DNA of 64,000 nucleotides from Atrina japonica (GCA_030159075.1 BROG01000536.1:310001-374000), one strand, 5' to 3'; positions 33,734-44,341 are shown, numbered from the stretch's first letter. Translations and numbers: made by a program. Notes: generated from the letters alone by a model not told the origin.

Positions 33734-33812
33734 GTATATTGTCATGTTTTAATTTTTGAATTTATTCGGGGGGGGGGAGGTAAATACAAAAATTAAAACA
33801 TGACAATATACT
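33733..33812. repeat. Foldback repeat with G-tract core, copy 2
   Basis: Arms AGTATATTGTCATGTTTTAA, then TTTTTGAATTTA, on the left and the inverse on the right, 32 bp each with one mismatch, around TTCGGGGGGGGGGAGG. The eight outermost base pairs lie outside the GTCATG core seen in other copies, so the palindrome extends into the flank here. Confidence 0.92.
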
Positions 33813-33847
33813 TGATAGATCTGTAAAATTTTAATCCCATAGAAAGA

Positions 33848-33880
33848 TGGATGGATGGATAGATAAATAGACAAAATAGT
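33848..33880. repeat. (GGAT)n/(GATA)n microsatellite
   Basis: ATGGATGGATGGATAGATAAATA. Confidence 0.85.
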
Positions 33881-33943
33881 ACATATAGAGCAATCTGTAG
33901 AAAGAAATTATACAATATATGGATAGATAGATAAATAACGTAA

Positions 33944-34124
33944 ATCCGGTTTTATTCGCGATAATTTTATTTACGCGTAATTTTGCGAGATCTCTCGCGT
34001 AATTAAGTGTAATATTAGTATGAGGGAATGGACATTGTAAATCGCGAAAATATCATCCAGTGAAGAAATTTAGAAATTGTATCATGAAAATAATGTCTGG
34101 CGAAATTTCCCGATTTACAGTAGA
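33944..34124. mobile_element. Short TIR element (MITE), GTAAATC ends
   Basis: Left end ACGTAAATCCGGTTTTATTC; right end, reverse complemented, ACTGTAAATCGGGAAATTTC. Interior is rich in TCGCG motifs. No ORF. Identity of the arms is modest. Confidence 0.45.
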
Positions 34125-34170
34125 TAGATATTTAAATAGACAAACATACATACAGACAATCCGACAGACA

Positions 34171-34217
34171 GACAAACAGATAGATAGATAGATAGATAGA
34201 CAGATAGATAGATAGAC
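34171..34217. repeat. (GATA)n microsatellite
   Basis: GATA units with occasional GACA. Confidence 0.95.
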
Positions 34218-34366
34218 AAGTAAATAGGCAGACAAATAATAAGATATATCTATAGACAAATATACTAATTTAATATCATATATAAATAAAATCAACTTAA
34301 AATGTTAAATTGAATTAACAAATTCTTATACGTGTAAGCTACTGTTTTGGTGCTTTAGCAACTTAC

Positions 34367-34430
34367 CTGAACTATTTGTACTTGATGCCACGTGGATAAT
34401 AACGGCTAAAGACAAAGACAAGTAATCCAT
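34367..34430 (-). CDS. Candidate first coding exon, signal-peptide leader B
   Basis: On the minus strand ATG (34430-34428) opens a frame beginning MDYLSLSLAVIIHVASST, followed by N-S-S, that reaches a consensus 5' splice site TCAG|GTAAGT (34367/34366) after 21 codons plus one base. Hydrophobic core LSLSLAVIIHV and small residues A-S-S fit a secretory signal peptide. ATG-GAT start, GCATCAAGT codons before the junction and splice phase 1 are all shared with the exon at 13564-13618, which argues for two related genes or duplicated first exons. The downstream exon should lie at lower coordinates but was not identified; a GATA tract and a MITE occupy the proximal intron. Less likely, both are chance ORFs. 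Confidence 0.5.
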
Positions 34431-34513
34431 TTCAACCAACAATGTGTGATGAGAAAACAATATGTAACTGGAGATTGACACCTTCCGTAACTGATGACTA
34501 TGTTGAAGGGCTG

Positions 34514-34691
<178 letters not shown>

Positions 34692-34789
34692 ATATAATAT
34701 GACTTATACCACATACACTAAGTACAAAATATAACTGTTATCACTGATAAGTAAGATATAAGATATAACTGATTTGTTTATGTAAATGA

Positions 34790-36125
34790 TCCCTTATGTC
34801 ACATGATGCACTTGGTACAAATCATCCCTTATTATTTGTACCTGGTATAAATGATCCCTTATATCACATGTATTTGGTGCAAATGATCTGGCACAACACC
34901 GGTATATGGAACACATGATCTGGTACAACACAGAAAAAATGGAACATATGATCTGAAACAGCACAGAAAAAAACCACCAAACGATACTGTACAACAAAGG
35001 TACGTGGTATAAATTATATGGTGCAACAGTGGTATCTCGTACAAATGATATGGTACAATACAGAAATGTGGAACAAATTATATTGACCAACAAAGGTACT
35101 TAGTACAAATGATCTGGTACAACAGTGACACATGGTACAAATGTTCTGGTGCAACAGTGGTACATGGTAAAACACAGATCGAACAAATGATATTGTACAA
35201 CAAAGGTACGTGGTACAAATGATCTGGTTCAACAATGGTACGTGGTACAAATGATCTGGTTCAACAAAGGTACGTGGTGCAAATGATCTGGTTCAACAAT
35301 GGTACGTGGTGCAAATGATTTGGTGCAAGTGGTACGTGGTACAAAAGATATGGTACAAAACAGATAGATGAAACAAATGATATTGTACAACAAAGGTACT
35401 TGGTACATATGATATGGTGCAACAGTGGTACATGGTAAGACACAGATAGATGAAACAAATGATATTGTACAACAAAGGTACGTGGTACAAATGATCTGCT
35501 ACAACAGTGGTATGTGGTACAAATGATATGGTACAACACAGATAGATGAAACAAATGATATTGTACAACAAAGGTACGTGGTACAAATGATATGGTACAA
35601 CACAGATAGATGAAACAAATGATATTGTACAACAAAGGTACGTGGTACAAATGATATGGTACAACACAGATAGATGAAACAAATGATATTGTACAACAAA
35701 GGTACGTGGTACAAATGATCTGGTGCAACAGTGGTACATGGTACAACCCAGATAAATGGAACAAATGATATTGTACAACAAAGGTACGTGGTACAAATGA
35801 TATGGTACAACAGTGGTATGCGGTACAAATGATATGGTACAACATAGATAGATGGAACAAATAATATTGTACAACAAAGGTATGTGGTACAAATGATCTG
35901 GTGCAACAGTTGTACATGGTACAACACAGAAAGGTGGAACAAATGATATTTTACAACAAAGGTACGTGGTACAAATGATATGGTACAACACAGATAGATG
36001 GAACAAATAATATTGTACAACAAAGGTATGTGGTACAAATGATCTAGTACGTGGTACAAATAATACAGCATGGATATGTGATACAAATGATCAGGTACAA
36101 CAAAGCTACGTGGTACAAATGATCG
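34790..36125. repeat. 32/64-bp minisatellite, about 1.3 kb
   Basis: The basic unit is close to GGTACAAATGATATGGTACA, ACACAGATAGAT. Higher-order 64-bp units (GATAGATGAAACAAATGATA...) repeat exactly at 35541, 35605 and 35669. Divergence rises to both ends. All three minus-strand frames are open for over 190 codons because the unit lacks stops in that direction and 64 is not a multiple of 3; the YHVPLLYNIICF-type translations are therefore not evidence of a gene. Confidence 0.95.
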
Positions 36126-36159
36126 GGAATTTATCCTATTTGTATATTTATAATGAAAA

Positions 36160-36500
36160 CTATTGCTAAATTGAAGAAAACTTCAGAACTATATAAAAAA
36201 AAATAGTCCGAATAGATACGGATTTGAGAAGATCGTAAATTTTACGTAATGTTTTTATGAGGAATAAAAAATGTGTTTCCTAGCCAACCACAGAAAAAAT
36301 TAACAAACAACTAGGGTCTATACTGTATAATAAAAAACTGAGCTTGAGTGTTGAGTAAGTTTTGTTACCTTGGGAACTGGTGACATAGAATTCATTCACA
36401 ATATAAGAAAAATAACAAGGGTATCTTTGCTTGGCGACCGCGGACGGATTGCTTTTGAGATTATAGACCATAAAAAAAACTACACAAACATCAAGTGGGA
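36160..36500. repeat. Dispersed repeat H, copy 3
   Basis: ATTCATTCACAATATAAG, TTTGCTTGGCGACCGCGGAC and TTGCTTTTGAGATTATAGAC align to 4525-4600. A further weak match to 56935-57000 (GAAGAAA...CTTCAGAA) may extend the family to the left. Confidence 0.6.
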
Positions 36501-36535
36501 AATAGGGAACACAGCCCTAAAACGAACAGTTAAAT

Positions 36536-36561
36536 GTCATGTTTTAATTTTTGAATTTACT

Positions 36562-36646
<85 letters not shown>

Positions 36647-36716
36647 AAATACAAAATTAAGACATGACAACTTTTAACCCCCCCTCCACAGAGTAAATTC
36701 AAAAATTAAAACATGG
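36536..36716. repeat. Foldback repeat with 83-bp poly-G core, copy 3
   Basis: GTCATGTTTTAATTTTTGAA, TTTACTC, 83 consecutive G (36563-36645), then TAAATACAAAATTAAGACAT, GAC. A second half element follows (ACCCCCCCTCCACAGAG, then TAAATTCAAAAATTAAAACA, TGG). The outer arms (CATG...ACTC and GAGT...CATG) are a perfect 25-bp inverted repeat. Confidence 0.95.
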
Positions 36717-37136
36717 CATAAACATGAAAATTTATTGTGATCATTGTGAAAACAATTATTTCTTAGGTTATTTACAAGTGTTTCAAAGTGTTAAAGATAT
36801 GGCTGTGACAGTTTAAATTTGTTTTCCCTTTCGCTAACAAATCAGGAAATACCACACTGTGGATTATATAAAATTTCATTTGTTTTCCCAAAAATGACGT
36901 GTTCTTTTCTGCCGTTTTTGTTTTTTCGTGATAAAAATATAATTGGCTTAATCATAAATACACACGACATTTCTAACCTTCCGTATATATCATCATCATC
37001 AAAGCGAAGTAATGATATTCACGCACAGTCATTGACACAGACGAAGGTAATTCAAACTCGTCATTTCCATCCCTTTTAAACAGAAAGTGTATAATCCGAT
37101 ACGACTGTTGATTCGGACGTTGACGTGTGATGATAA

Positions 37137-37320
37137 AAAAAACTGGAGGTCCCGTGTCACAGTAGGTGTCGGCACGTTAAAGAACCCTCACTGTTCAATG
37201 GCCGTAAGTGCCGAGCATAGGCCAAAATTTGAAGCCCTTCACCGGCATTTGGTGACGTCTCCATATGAGTGAAATATTCTTGAGTGGGACGTTACACAAC
37301 AATAAACAAACAAACAAACA
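37137..37320 (+). mobile_element. SINE family B, 5'-truncated, headless
   Basis: Starts within the body at AACTGGAGGTCCCGTGTCAC and runs to ACAATAAACAAACAAACAAA. The Lys head is absent. No TSD is visible. The next 57 bp (37321-37377) recur in another SINE at 40397-40742. Confidence 0.93.
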
Positions 37321-37377
37321 ATATGTTTAATATGTTAAAAACTTCAATTTGTCGAAAATGTGGACACCTATTAGTGT
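37321..37377 (+). repeat. 57-bp segment shared with the SINE at 40397-40742
   Basis: ATATGTTTAATATGTTAAAA, ACTTCAATTTGTCGAAAATG, TGGACACCTATTAGTGTTT. The inverse of this appears inside the minus-strand SINE B at 40425-40483, in the same position relative to SINE sense. Either a 3' extension of a SINE subfamily or a transduced flank. Confidence 0.85.
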
Positions 37378-37955
37378 TTAGGTCACCTGAGCCACGGACT
37401 CCAGGTGATCTTTTGTGATCGTCATTAGTCTGCCGTCCTGAGTGACAACAATCTTCCGTTGTGACCTTTTACACATTTTCAACTTTTTCTCATACACCAA
37501 TGGACCAATTTTAATCAAAACTGACACGAAGTTTCTCCATGTGAAGTCTGATGCGCTACAATAACATAGGGCTTAATGACTTTTTCTATACAAAAATATT
37601 TGAGAAAGTTGTTAGTATTTTGACAAACTTCTAAGGTGATAGGGCCAAAGGTCAGGGTCACAGGCAACCTATTTAAATAGAAAATAAAATTTTGGACATT
37701 TCCGATTTCTTCCCACTTGTTTGTAGTTGGGCAATTTTGAACCAAACTTGAAAGGAAGTCCGCATGTCAAGCTGCATTAATGCTGCAAATAAAAAGGGGA
37801 AATAAACCCTATGGCGCCCTAAATGGGGCCAAAAGGACAATGATTTGATATGAATTTATCTTTAAGAATCTCTGTCTTCTCAAGAACCAATGATCAGATT
37901 ACTATCAAATTTTGGAAGTCATGCGTTGCCATGGTAGTTGGGACTAAAAGTTAGG
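37378..37955 (+). repeat. Dispersed repeat beginning AGGTCACCTGAG
   Basis: Starts AGGTCACCTGAGCC and its imperfect inverse CTCCAGGTGA, giving a hairpin, then text such as CATTTTCAACTTTTTCTCAT, CCAATTTTAATCAAAACTGA and GAACCAAACTTGAAAGGAAG in a coding-less style typical of common mollusc interspersed repeats. Only one copy in the window, so the family call is from general knowledge. Confidence 0.5.
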
Positions 37956-37964
37956 ATTTAGGAT

Positions 37965-38105
37965 GCAATGTGCCGTCCGGAAGTAAAACCTCCTCGAACT
38001 CATATCTGTGGCCTAGCTCCGTATACGCTGTCACGCGATGGCGGTCACATCGCTGAGTCTTAAAAAATAATTGAGGCCGGAAAATTAAAAAAAAATACAA
38101 ACAAG
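37965..38105. repeat. Dispersed repeat I, copy 1
   Basis: TGTGGCCTAGCTCCGTATAC, GCTGTCACGCGATGGCGGTC, ACATCGCTGAGTC, AATAATTGAGGCCGG matches 55615-55705 at roughly three quarters identity. Confidence 0.6.
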
Positions 38106-38348
38106 TTAAATATATAAAATTAAAACCTTGCAAATTAGAAAAGTACATTATATAATCTATAACTACAGCGACAATAATACATGTATGTCCGTAAGTAGAA
38201 TCCTGATGTTTCTCACCAAGCTGAATTCAGACATTTTTATTTTTATCATTTCTAGACTCTTGAAAACAAAATTATGTTTCTATTTTTTAATATGCATTAT
38301 TTAATTCAAACTGACAGCTTGTTTACACAAATTCTAGTTACCTGTACC

Positions 38349-38387
38349 AGCGATATATAAAGTTATATATTAGCTTTATATATCGCT
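38349..38387. repeat. 14-bp perfect hairpin
   Basis: AGCGATATATAAAG (38349-38362) pairs with CTTTATATATCGCT (38374-38387) around 11 bases. CTTTATATATCGCTGA also occurs alone near 57771. Confidence 0.75.
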
Positions 38388-38559
38388 GCCTGTACTTAGA
38401 TTTAGTGACACTTTGAACAATAGGTTAAATTACACAATGGACTCACTTCCCGGTTAAAATGCCTACAAGTTTAATTGTCTGCAAGGCATTTAGATACTGT
38501 CAATAATTTCTAGTTCTAAAGCTATTGTTTAAGTTTCTCTAAATATTGATGTAAAATTT

Positions 38560-39180
38560 CATTTCCTAGGTTCGCACATCAGACACACTACTGATAACAC
38601 CGACTCGTTACTTTGTTTTGGAGACCACGTATACTACTGGTAATATAACCAACTTGTATTCTATTTTCATCCAGGACTTATTACTTTTTATTCAATATTT
38701 TGGACTTACTCATTATTATTCATCATTTCGGACTATTTGCATTTTATTGTTACATTTTGTGATTTTATACTGTTCATCGTTGCGGCTTGACAATGAATAC
38801 AGATTAACTTATACAGTGTTCTTCCTGGAGTTGTAGTTTGGTGGACAACAGGGAATACGGCACTCTATCTACTTACGGCCCACAACGCCACACCCACCGA
38901 CTCTTTTCTTCTCGCCAACATCCCCTCACCCCATTCGTTACAACACAGCAGCGGATACGGTCCAGCGACAACATCAACGATACGATTACAACACACACGA
39001 CCACGTCTCATCCCGACTTGGGGGGGGGGGGGAATCCTCACCCCCCCCTTATTGGCGTGTTTTTCACAAAGACCCAGATACGTCCCAGCATGTGTCCGTT
39101 CGAGTGACAAATATTGATGATGTGTGTAATGCATATATGATTGTACATCAATTTGATACCGCAGATTATCTAAATTTATT
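38560..39180 (+). other. Unassigned stretch with unusual composition
   Basis: A T-rich half (to 38835) gives way to a C/A-rich half (38840-39110) with a short G run (about 39019-39031) and a C run shortly after. An 89-codon frame at 38838-39107 is hydrophilic (R, H, T, P rich) and unrecognised. It could be a retroelement leader region, but nothing specific supports that. Confidence 0.25.
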
Positions 39181-39223
39181 AAACTATTAAGTTTAGTCCC
39201 GTTTCAAGAATGTACTAGTATAT

Positions 39224-39226
<3 letters not shown>

Positions 39227-39267
<41 letters not shown>
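39227..39267. repeat. (GA)n microsatellite
   Basis: About 20 GA units. Confidence 0.95.
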
Positions 39268-39268
<1 letters not shown>

Positions 39269-39570
39269 ACTGTATGGAATAATTTATGGAGACAGTGATT
39301 CGTTGTTTACAGAAGATATTAAATGCAATTGACAGCTATGTAAACATGTGTTCATCATGGGAGAATGTTTTGATTACTACTTACTAACGCGCTACTTCGA
39401 GAAGCATGTATCATTCACACATAGCGCATCTGTGGGAATGAACATTTTTCGTAATTAGAACTGAAAATTCATGCTGTTTTTATGAGTTCTGACATCAAAG
39501 AATACATACATCATATTCGAATTCATCTTTACGATATTTTAAATGATAACCCATATAAAGCGTGCTTATA

Positions 39571-39608
39571 TATCTATCTATCTATCTATCCACACATATA
39601 TATATATT
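39571..39608. repeat. (TCTA)n/(TA)n microsatellite
   Basis: ATCT units then TA units at the left boundary of the next element. Confidence 0.9.
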
Positions 39609-40061
39609 GAAACCTCGTTATGTCACAATGGGATGAGTCGGTTATGTCAAAGATGTCCGGTTCCGATAATTTTACTATATATTTATACTACTTTTATTCC
39701 TGATATCTCGAAGTTTTTATCTTGAAATTTCGCTATACTGGTCCGAAGTATGGAAATATTACAGAATTGTCACTTGTTATCTCGAAGTTACATCTGCAAT
39801 TGAAGGTTTACATTCTGTACACAAAATTCATTCTTAAAATTACATGTTTACCTGCGAAACTCGGGACAATCGACTTCCGTTAACGAGCCAAGATGAAAGT
39901 GTGTAATTAATAATTACTTAGATACAATTTAAATTAAGCAGTACCCTGAGTAGGCCTATTCGTTGTCGAATAAGAGTAGAAAATATATGAATTGAAAATT
40001 TTTGCTATTTCGAATTTCGGATATCTCGAAGTAAACAGCGGTCCCGTGAATTTCGAGATAG

Positions 40062-40066
<5 letters not shown>
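39609..40066. mobile_element. pogo/Tigger-like MITE
   Basis: Left end GAAACCTCGTTATGTCACAA; right end, reverse complemented, CGCTATCTCGAAATTCACGG, followed by GGACCGCTGTTTACTTCGAG and ATATCCGAAATTCG. Repeated GATATCTCGAAGT motifs and TA-rich flanks on both sides fit the TA-inserting Tc1/mariner-pogo group. The left end is more decayed. No transposase remains. Confidence 0.6.
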
Positions 40067-40113
<47 letters not shown>

Positions 40114-40125
40114 ACATATATACAG
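40067..40125. repeat. (TA)n microsatellite with CA tail
   Basis: TA tract to 40104 then ACACATACACATATATAC. Confidence 0.9.
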
Positions 40126-40396
40126 TGAGTTTAATTGTTTAGGACATCTACAAGTTTAGCTTTACCAGTATGAATGGATTGATAAATTGAACCATAGAAG
40201 GGTTAGTTTTCGACAGAAAATGTTATTAGGGCTATAACTCTGAAATACAAAATCCGAAACGGATGACTGTGCAAGCTCTCGTATAGACCTTAGTAATAGG
40301 CCTACTATATCACCCACAAAACTTGATTCACCGCTCTCGAAGATATCCAATTAAATTTGACGGAGACATTCTTTGCGAAAAGATGGTCCTGTTAGA

Positions 40397-40742
40397 GTTT
40401 GTTTGTTTATTGTTGTTTAACACTAATAGGTGTCCACATTTTCGACAAATTGAAGTTTTTAACATCCTAAACATATTGTTTGTTTGTGTAACGTCCCACT
40501 CAAGAATATTTCACTCATATGGAGACGTCACCAATGCCATCGAAGGGCTTCAAATTTTGGCCTATGCTTGGCACTAACGGCCATTGAGCAGTGAGGGTTA
40601 TTTAACGTGCCGACACCTACTGTGACACGGGACCTCGGTTTTTACTGTCTCAGTCCGAAGAACAGGAAACCAACCTGTCGCCGGCTGGACTCGACCTCAC
40701 GATCAAGAGTCGAGCGCACTACCGACTGAGCCAGGCCGGTTC
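40397..40742 (-). mobile_element. SINE family B with 3' extension, flanked by TSD
   Basis: On the minus strand the head (AACCGGCCTGGCTCAGTCGG, Lys type) and body are followed by ACGTTACACAAACAAACA, then about 57 bp (TTAAAAACTTCAATTTGTCG...) and a second SINE tail AAACAACAATAAACAAACAA. A perfect 10-bp TSD TCCTGTTAGA (40387-40396, 40743-40752) surrounds the whole, so the extension travelled with the SINE. The same extension follows the headless copy at 37137. Confidence 0.92.
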
Positions 40743-40752
40743 TCCTGTTAGA

Positions 40753-41699
40753 ATATCTGGCATTAGTACGACGTTTCATTGGCTTAGCTATTACGTGCAC
40801 ACGTACTGAATATTGTGGCGCACGTGAACTGAGAAAAATATTTTATGTCATTTTTCTGATACCATAGATACTGGTAGTATCAACTAGTTAAGAGCAAATA
40901 ATTATGTCCGTTCATATGCTCACGATCACAGAAAATCCTGCTTCCCTGGCAACAATGAAAACATTAATAATTCTTGGTATACTGCAGATCTTGAAAATGA
41001 TCGAAAACCCAAAATACAATGTGTCAAAACATCGGTATGATTATCCACTCTGGCACTGAAACCGTTCGTATCCGTTCAATACCGATTTCAAAGATTCATG
41101 TCGTTCCTCAGATATCTTTCGTCTTTGTTTAATACATCGTCTGCGTCATGTTAATAACTCGCGCATCAAAACTATGCTCCATTCCAAACATGAGATTATA
41201 ACAGAATGAAGCTACACTTTATAAGATCTAATGGTTACACAACTTATAGATCTAAAAGATACATAAATAAAATTTTTACTTAAATGTTCACCACTTCAAC
41301 GTAACAAACACTGTCTATCGGACTTCTGTTGCAAATATTAACGTAATATATAGTATCTGGTTCCAATACACATAAATGCTTATACATCGATTGATGTGCT
41401 TTTCATGTTTATATTTATAGCAAACTTGAAATTTCTGCTTGATCTCCCCAAAACTGAACTAGATAAGGTCAGGTGTCGCCGTCGGCATTTTTTTTTTATT
41501 TATTTTGAAGAACTTGTCAAATCAGCTAAAATGAATTCAATAAAAACTACGTGTATCTCTGAATTAAGTACACTTAATCTTGATTTTAACCCGCAAACAG
41601 TTTTTTTTCTGACATGAAATGAATATTGTATTGCAATACAGTATTTCTCTGACGTAATAGTAATATGCAAATGACATCGAGGTCAACAGTTGTTCTGTT
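40753..41699. other. AT-rich stretch, no feature seen
   Basis: No matched repeat or exon signal. Confidence 0.4.
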
Positions 41700-41862
41700 G
41701 TTGTTGTACTCTTGTTTATCGTCCCACTTAATAATTTTTCACTCATATGGAAACGTCAACAAATGCCAGTGAAGGGCTTCAAATTTTGGCCATTGAGTAA
41801 TGAGGGTTCTTTAACGTGCTGGCACCTACTATGATACGGGGCCTCGGTTTTTACTCTCTCAT
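41700..41862 (-). mobile_element. SINE family B fragment, part of a head-to-head chimera
   Basis: Minus-strand body from tail to CTCGGTTTTTACTCTCTCAT; the head is missing. An internal 20-bp loss after TTTTGGCC (lacking TATGCTCGGCACTTACGGCC) is flanked by GGCC direct repeats. It joins directly to a plus-strand SINE A. Confidence 0.9.
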
Positions 41863-42020
41863 ATCCCGCTAGGGTCATTTCGAATTAAGTGGGAAAGTTT
41901 GCCAGTTTTCTCGCGGAAGGTCGGTGGTCTTTACCCGGGTAATCGGGCTTTCTCCTCCACCAATAAAAACTGGACGCCATCATATGACTGAAAAATTGTT
42001 GAGTATGGCGTAAAAATCAA
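41863..42020 (+). mobile_element. SINE family A fragment, part of a head-to-head chimera
   Basis: Begins at ATCCCGCTAGGGTCATTTCG, just after where the B box would end, and runs to GTATGGCGTAAAAATCAAAT. The tRNA head is absent. The neighbouring inverted SINE B fragment is also headless. Confidence 0.93.
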
Positions 42021-43320
42021 ATCGGCTATACGGAGCACAATTTTGTGAGAGTTTTTTTTTCTAGATTAATCATTTGCTTTTGGACATTTTTCCTTTTTCC
42101 ACTGGTCCTAGCCGGCTACTGATCCTAGTCCGTTGGTGGTCCACGACACTATACCTAAAATCTACAAAAGATATTTGCGCCGACGACTGCTTATAAACTG
42201 CTTTAACTTCACAATAGGTCAAAGTCTACTATGAAAAATTTGAACTCGAAATTTTAAGAATATTAATACAAAATATTCCCTTCTAAATACAAAAAATGTA
42301 CTGGTAAATTGTTTACTAGTCGGCATTACATCCATATAGCAATGACATCGGTTGTACGTTAAGTGCCATGAGTATTGACCAATTTTATGGTCGTCTGCCA
42401 GTACCAGTAACTGTAAATGTCCAAGACTTATCATCATGTACAGATGTGTCACTTTTAACGACACACGCGACCGTCCTAGGATGTAAATCTTATAAATATA
42501 TATTAATTTATTTTTGTCATTTTTTGTTCCCTTGTTAGTCCTTGCGCCCTTCATTTCTTGTCCTTTTCTAAGTCTCTCAATTTGGACTTCCGGAGCTTCC
42601 CTTCTCTAGCGGGTATCATCTCATTGATAACCGTTGGTTACCTGGTGTTGTCCATTCCTAACTGCCAACACATACCCATACCACCTTGTCTTGTCTTTGC
42701 CTCCTCGAGGAGCTATTCTATACAGTATGTTTCGGACATGTAAGGTAATGTCTTACAGATTTGCATTTGTTTAATATTTTAAGGCATTTTTCGCCCCTTA
42801 AAGGGTCACCGTAACATACAGATACCCCACATCTATGGGTATGTAGATTTCAATTCAGAATGTGCTGTTTAACAGTTGATGTTGCTTGCAACAAATATTT
42901 CGCATGATTTGGTGCAATCACTAATTGTTGTAATTCATTGCAAACACGTTCCAGTGTGTCTCAAACTATCGTAAGTGATCGTGCATGCCGTCGCGTGTAG
43001 TTGTCAATGTGTCTCCCTAACTTTGTATTTAATAGCTAATATTTGCGCCATTATCGTTATTGGGATGACTGACAATGCGCATGCAACCTCTGTCTGTTGT
43101 AAAGTGTCGCCATGTTAGCAAAATATTCTTGGCGTGATTTTTTTTTGCCCTTAAATTCGTGATTTTGTTGATAATTATTCTCAAAGAGGTTTCAAACGAT
43201 ATTTCAGCTGTGAAAGTTGTTAGTTTGCTGACTGTCACCAAAATAGGTCGCAAATGATTCGACTTGATTCGCCACAACGTGTGACTAGCCCATGGGGCAT
43301 TAATGAAATCAATATTAAGA
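42021..43320. other. Unassigned stretch
   Basis: A 111-codon minus frame (42219-42554) and a 61-codon plus frame (42558-42743) are unrecognised; the second lies in C/T-rich DNA with some coding look but no clear splice pair. Confidence 0.35.
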
Positions 43321-43334
43321 TGGACGAATTTCTC

Positions 43335-43595
43335 GCTCGACTCTGGATCGTGAGATCGTGAGTTCGAGTCCCGCCGGCGGCAGGTTGGTTTCCTGTTTTT
43401 CGGATGAGACAGTAAAAAACTGGAGGTCCCGTGTCACAGTAGGTGTCGGCACGTTAAAGAAACCTCACTGCTCAATGGCCGTAAGTGCCGAGCATAGGCC
43501 AAAATTTGAAGCCCTACACCGGCATTTGGTGACGTCTCCATATGAGTGAAATATTCTTGAGTGGAACGTTAAATAACAATAAACAAATAAACAAA
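43335..43595 (+). mobile_element. SINE family B, 5'-truncated, with TSD
   Basis: Begins GCTCGACTCTGGATCGTGAG in the anticodon arm, missing the first 25-30 bases including the A box, then continues normally to the tail. A perfect 11-bp TSD ACGAATTTCTC (43324-43334, 43596-43606) proves the truncation happened at insertion. Confidence 0.96.
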
Positions 43596-43606
43596 ACGAA
43601 TTTCTC

Positions 43607-44276
43607 CGTTTTGTGTTTTGTTTGATTGTATCCAAACACATAATAGAAAAAAAAACCACCATCCACTAAATATAGTTACCATAGTAATATATCTACATAA
43701 TTATTTATTTAGTATTTGTATTACATATTTCTAGAAGGGTGAAAATAACTTCCTTCAAAATTTTGCGCAGATGGCCGATCAGCAGAATGAGAAATCAGCA
43801 TGTTCACGTAGTTGTACATGCGTGTTACATGTTTCTGTTATACCTACATTATTTTAATGTGCATGTTTTCTGAAAACTGCACAGATCACGTAGGCGCCAA
43901 CTCTTGATAAATAGTGTTACGCAATCAGGAAATTATTTGCAGTTCAAAGCAATTAAAACTCCGGATGGGTTTTATATTTTAGTTTAAAATGTAAATCGAA
44001 GCATGGTCGTGGTTTTCCGTTGTAAAACTCAAGGTAATTATATCAATATTGTAAAATTGTGTTTGTTAGACTTCGCAGGGAAAATAACGTGTCATAAGCG
44101 GTCGTAAACACAACTATATGATAAATCATCCACATAATCATGAAATTCTACGTTTATTTAAAAAAAAAGTGGAAAAATCTAACTGCGTTGACGAGCCCGA
44201 CTCGTTAACGATACAACAAGTTCTAAGTGTTAGAAATTATAGTTGGAAGCACTACAGTGCATCCACAATTTTGTGA

Positions 44277-44278
<2 letters not shown>
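43607..44278. other. AT-rich stretch, no feature seen
   Basis: No matched repeat or exon signal. Confidence 0.4.

Positions 44279-44338
<60 letters not shown>
44279..44338. repeat. (TA)n microsatellite
   Basis: About 30 TA units. Confidence 0.95.

Positions 44339-44341
<3 letters not shown>

Noticed and set aside
35261..36086. Overlapping minus-strand frames of 195-237 codons
   Set aside because: They lie in a 32/64-bp tandem repeat, all three frames are open, and the translation is a repeat of the same short words; no coding evidence.
38838..39107. 89-codon frame as a retroelement gag start
   Set aside because: Hydrophilic and repeat-adjacent, but without zinc knuckle or other diagnostic motif; described only as an unassigned stretch.
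42558..42743. 61-codon plus-strand frame in C/T-rich DNA
   Set aside because: Composition looks slightly coding but there is no ATG context, splice pair or recognisable motif.
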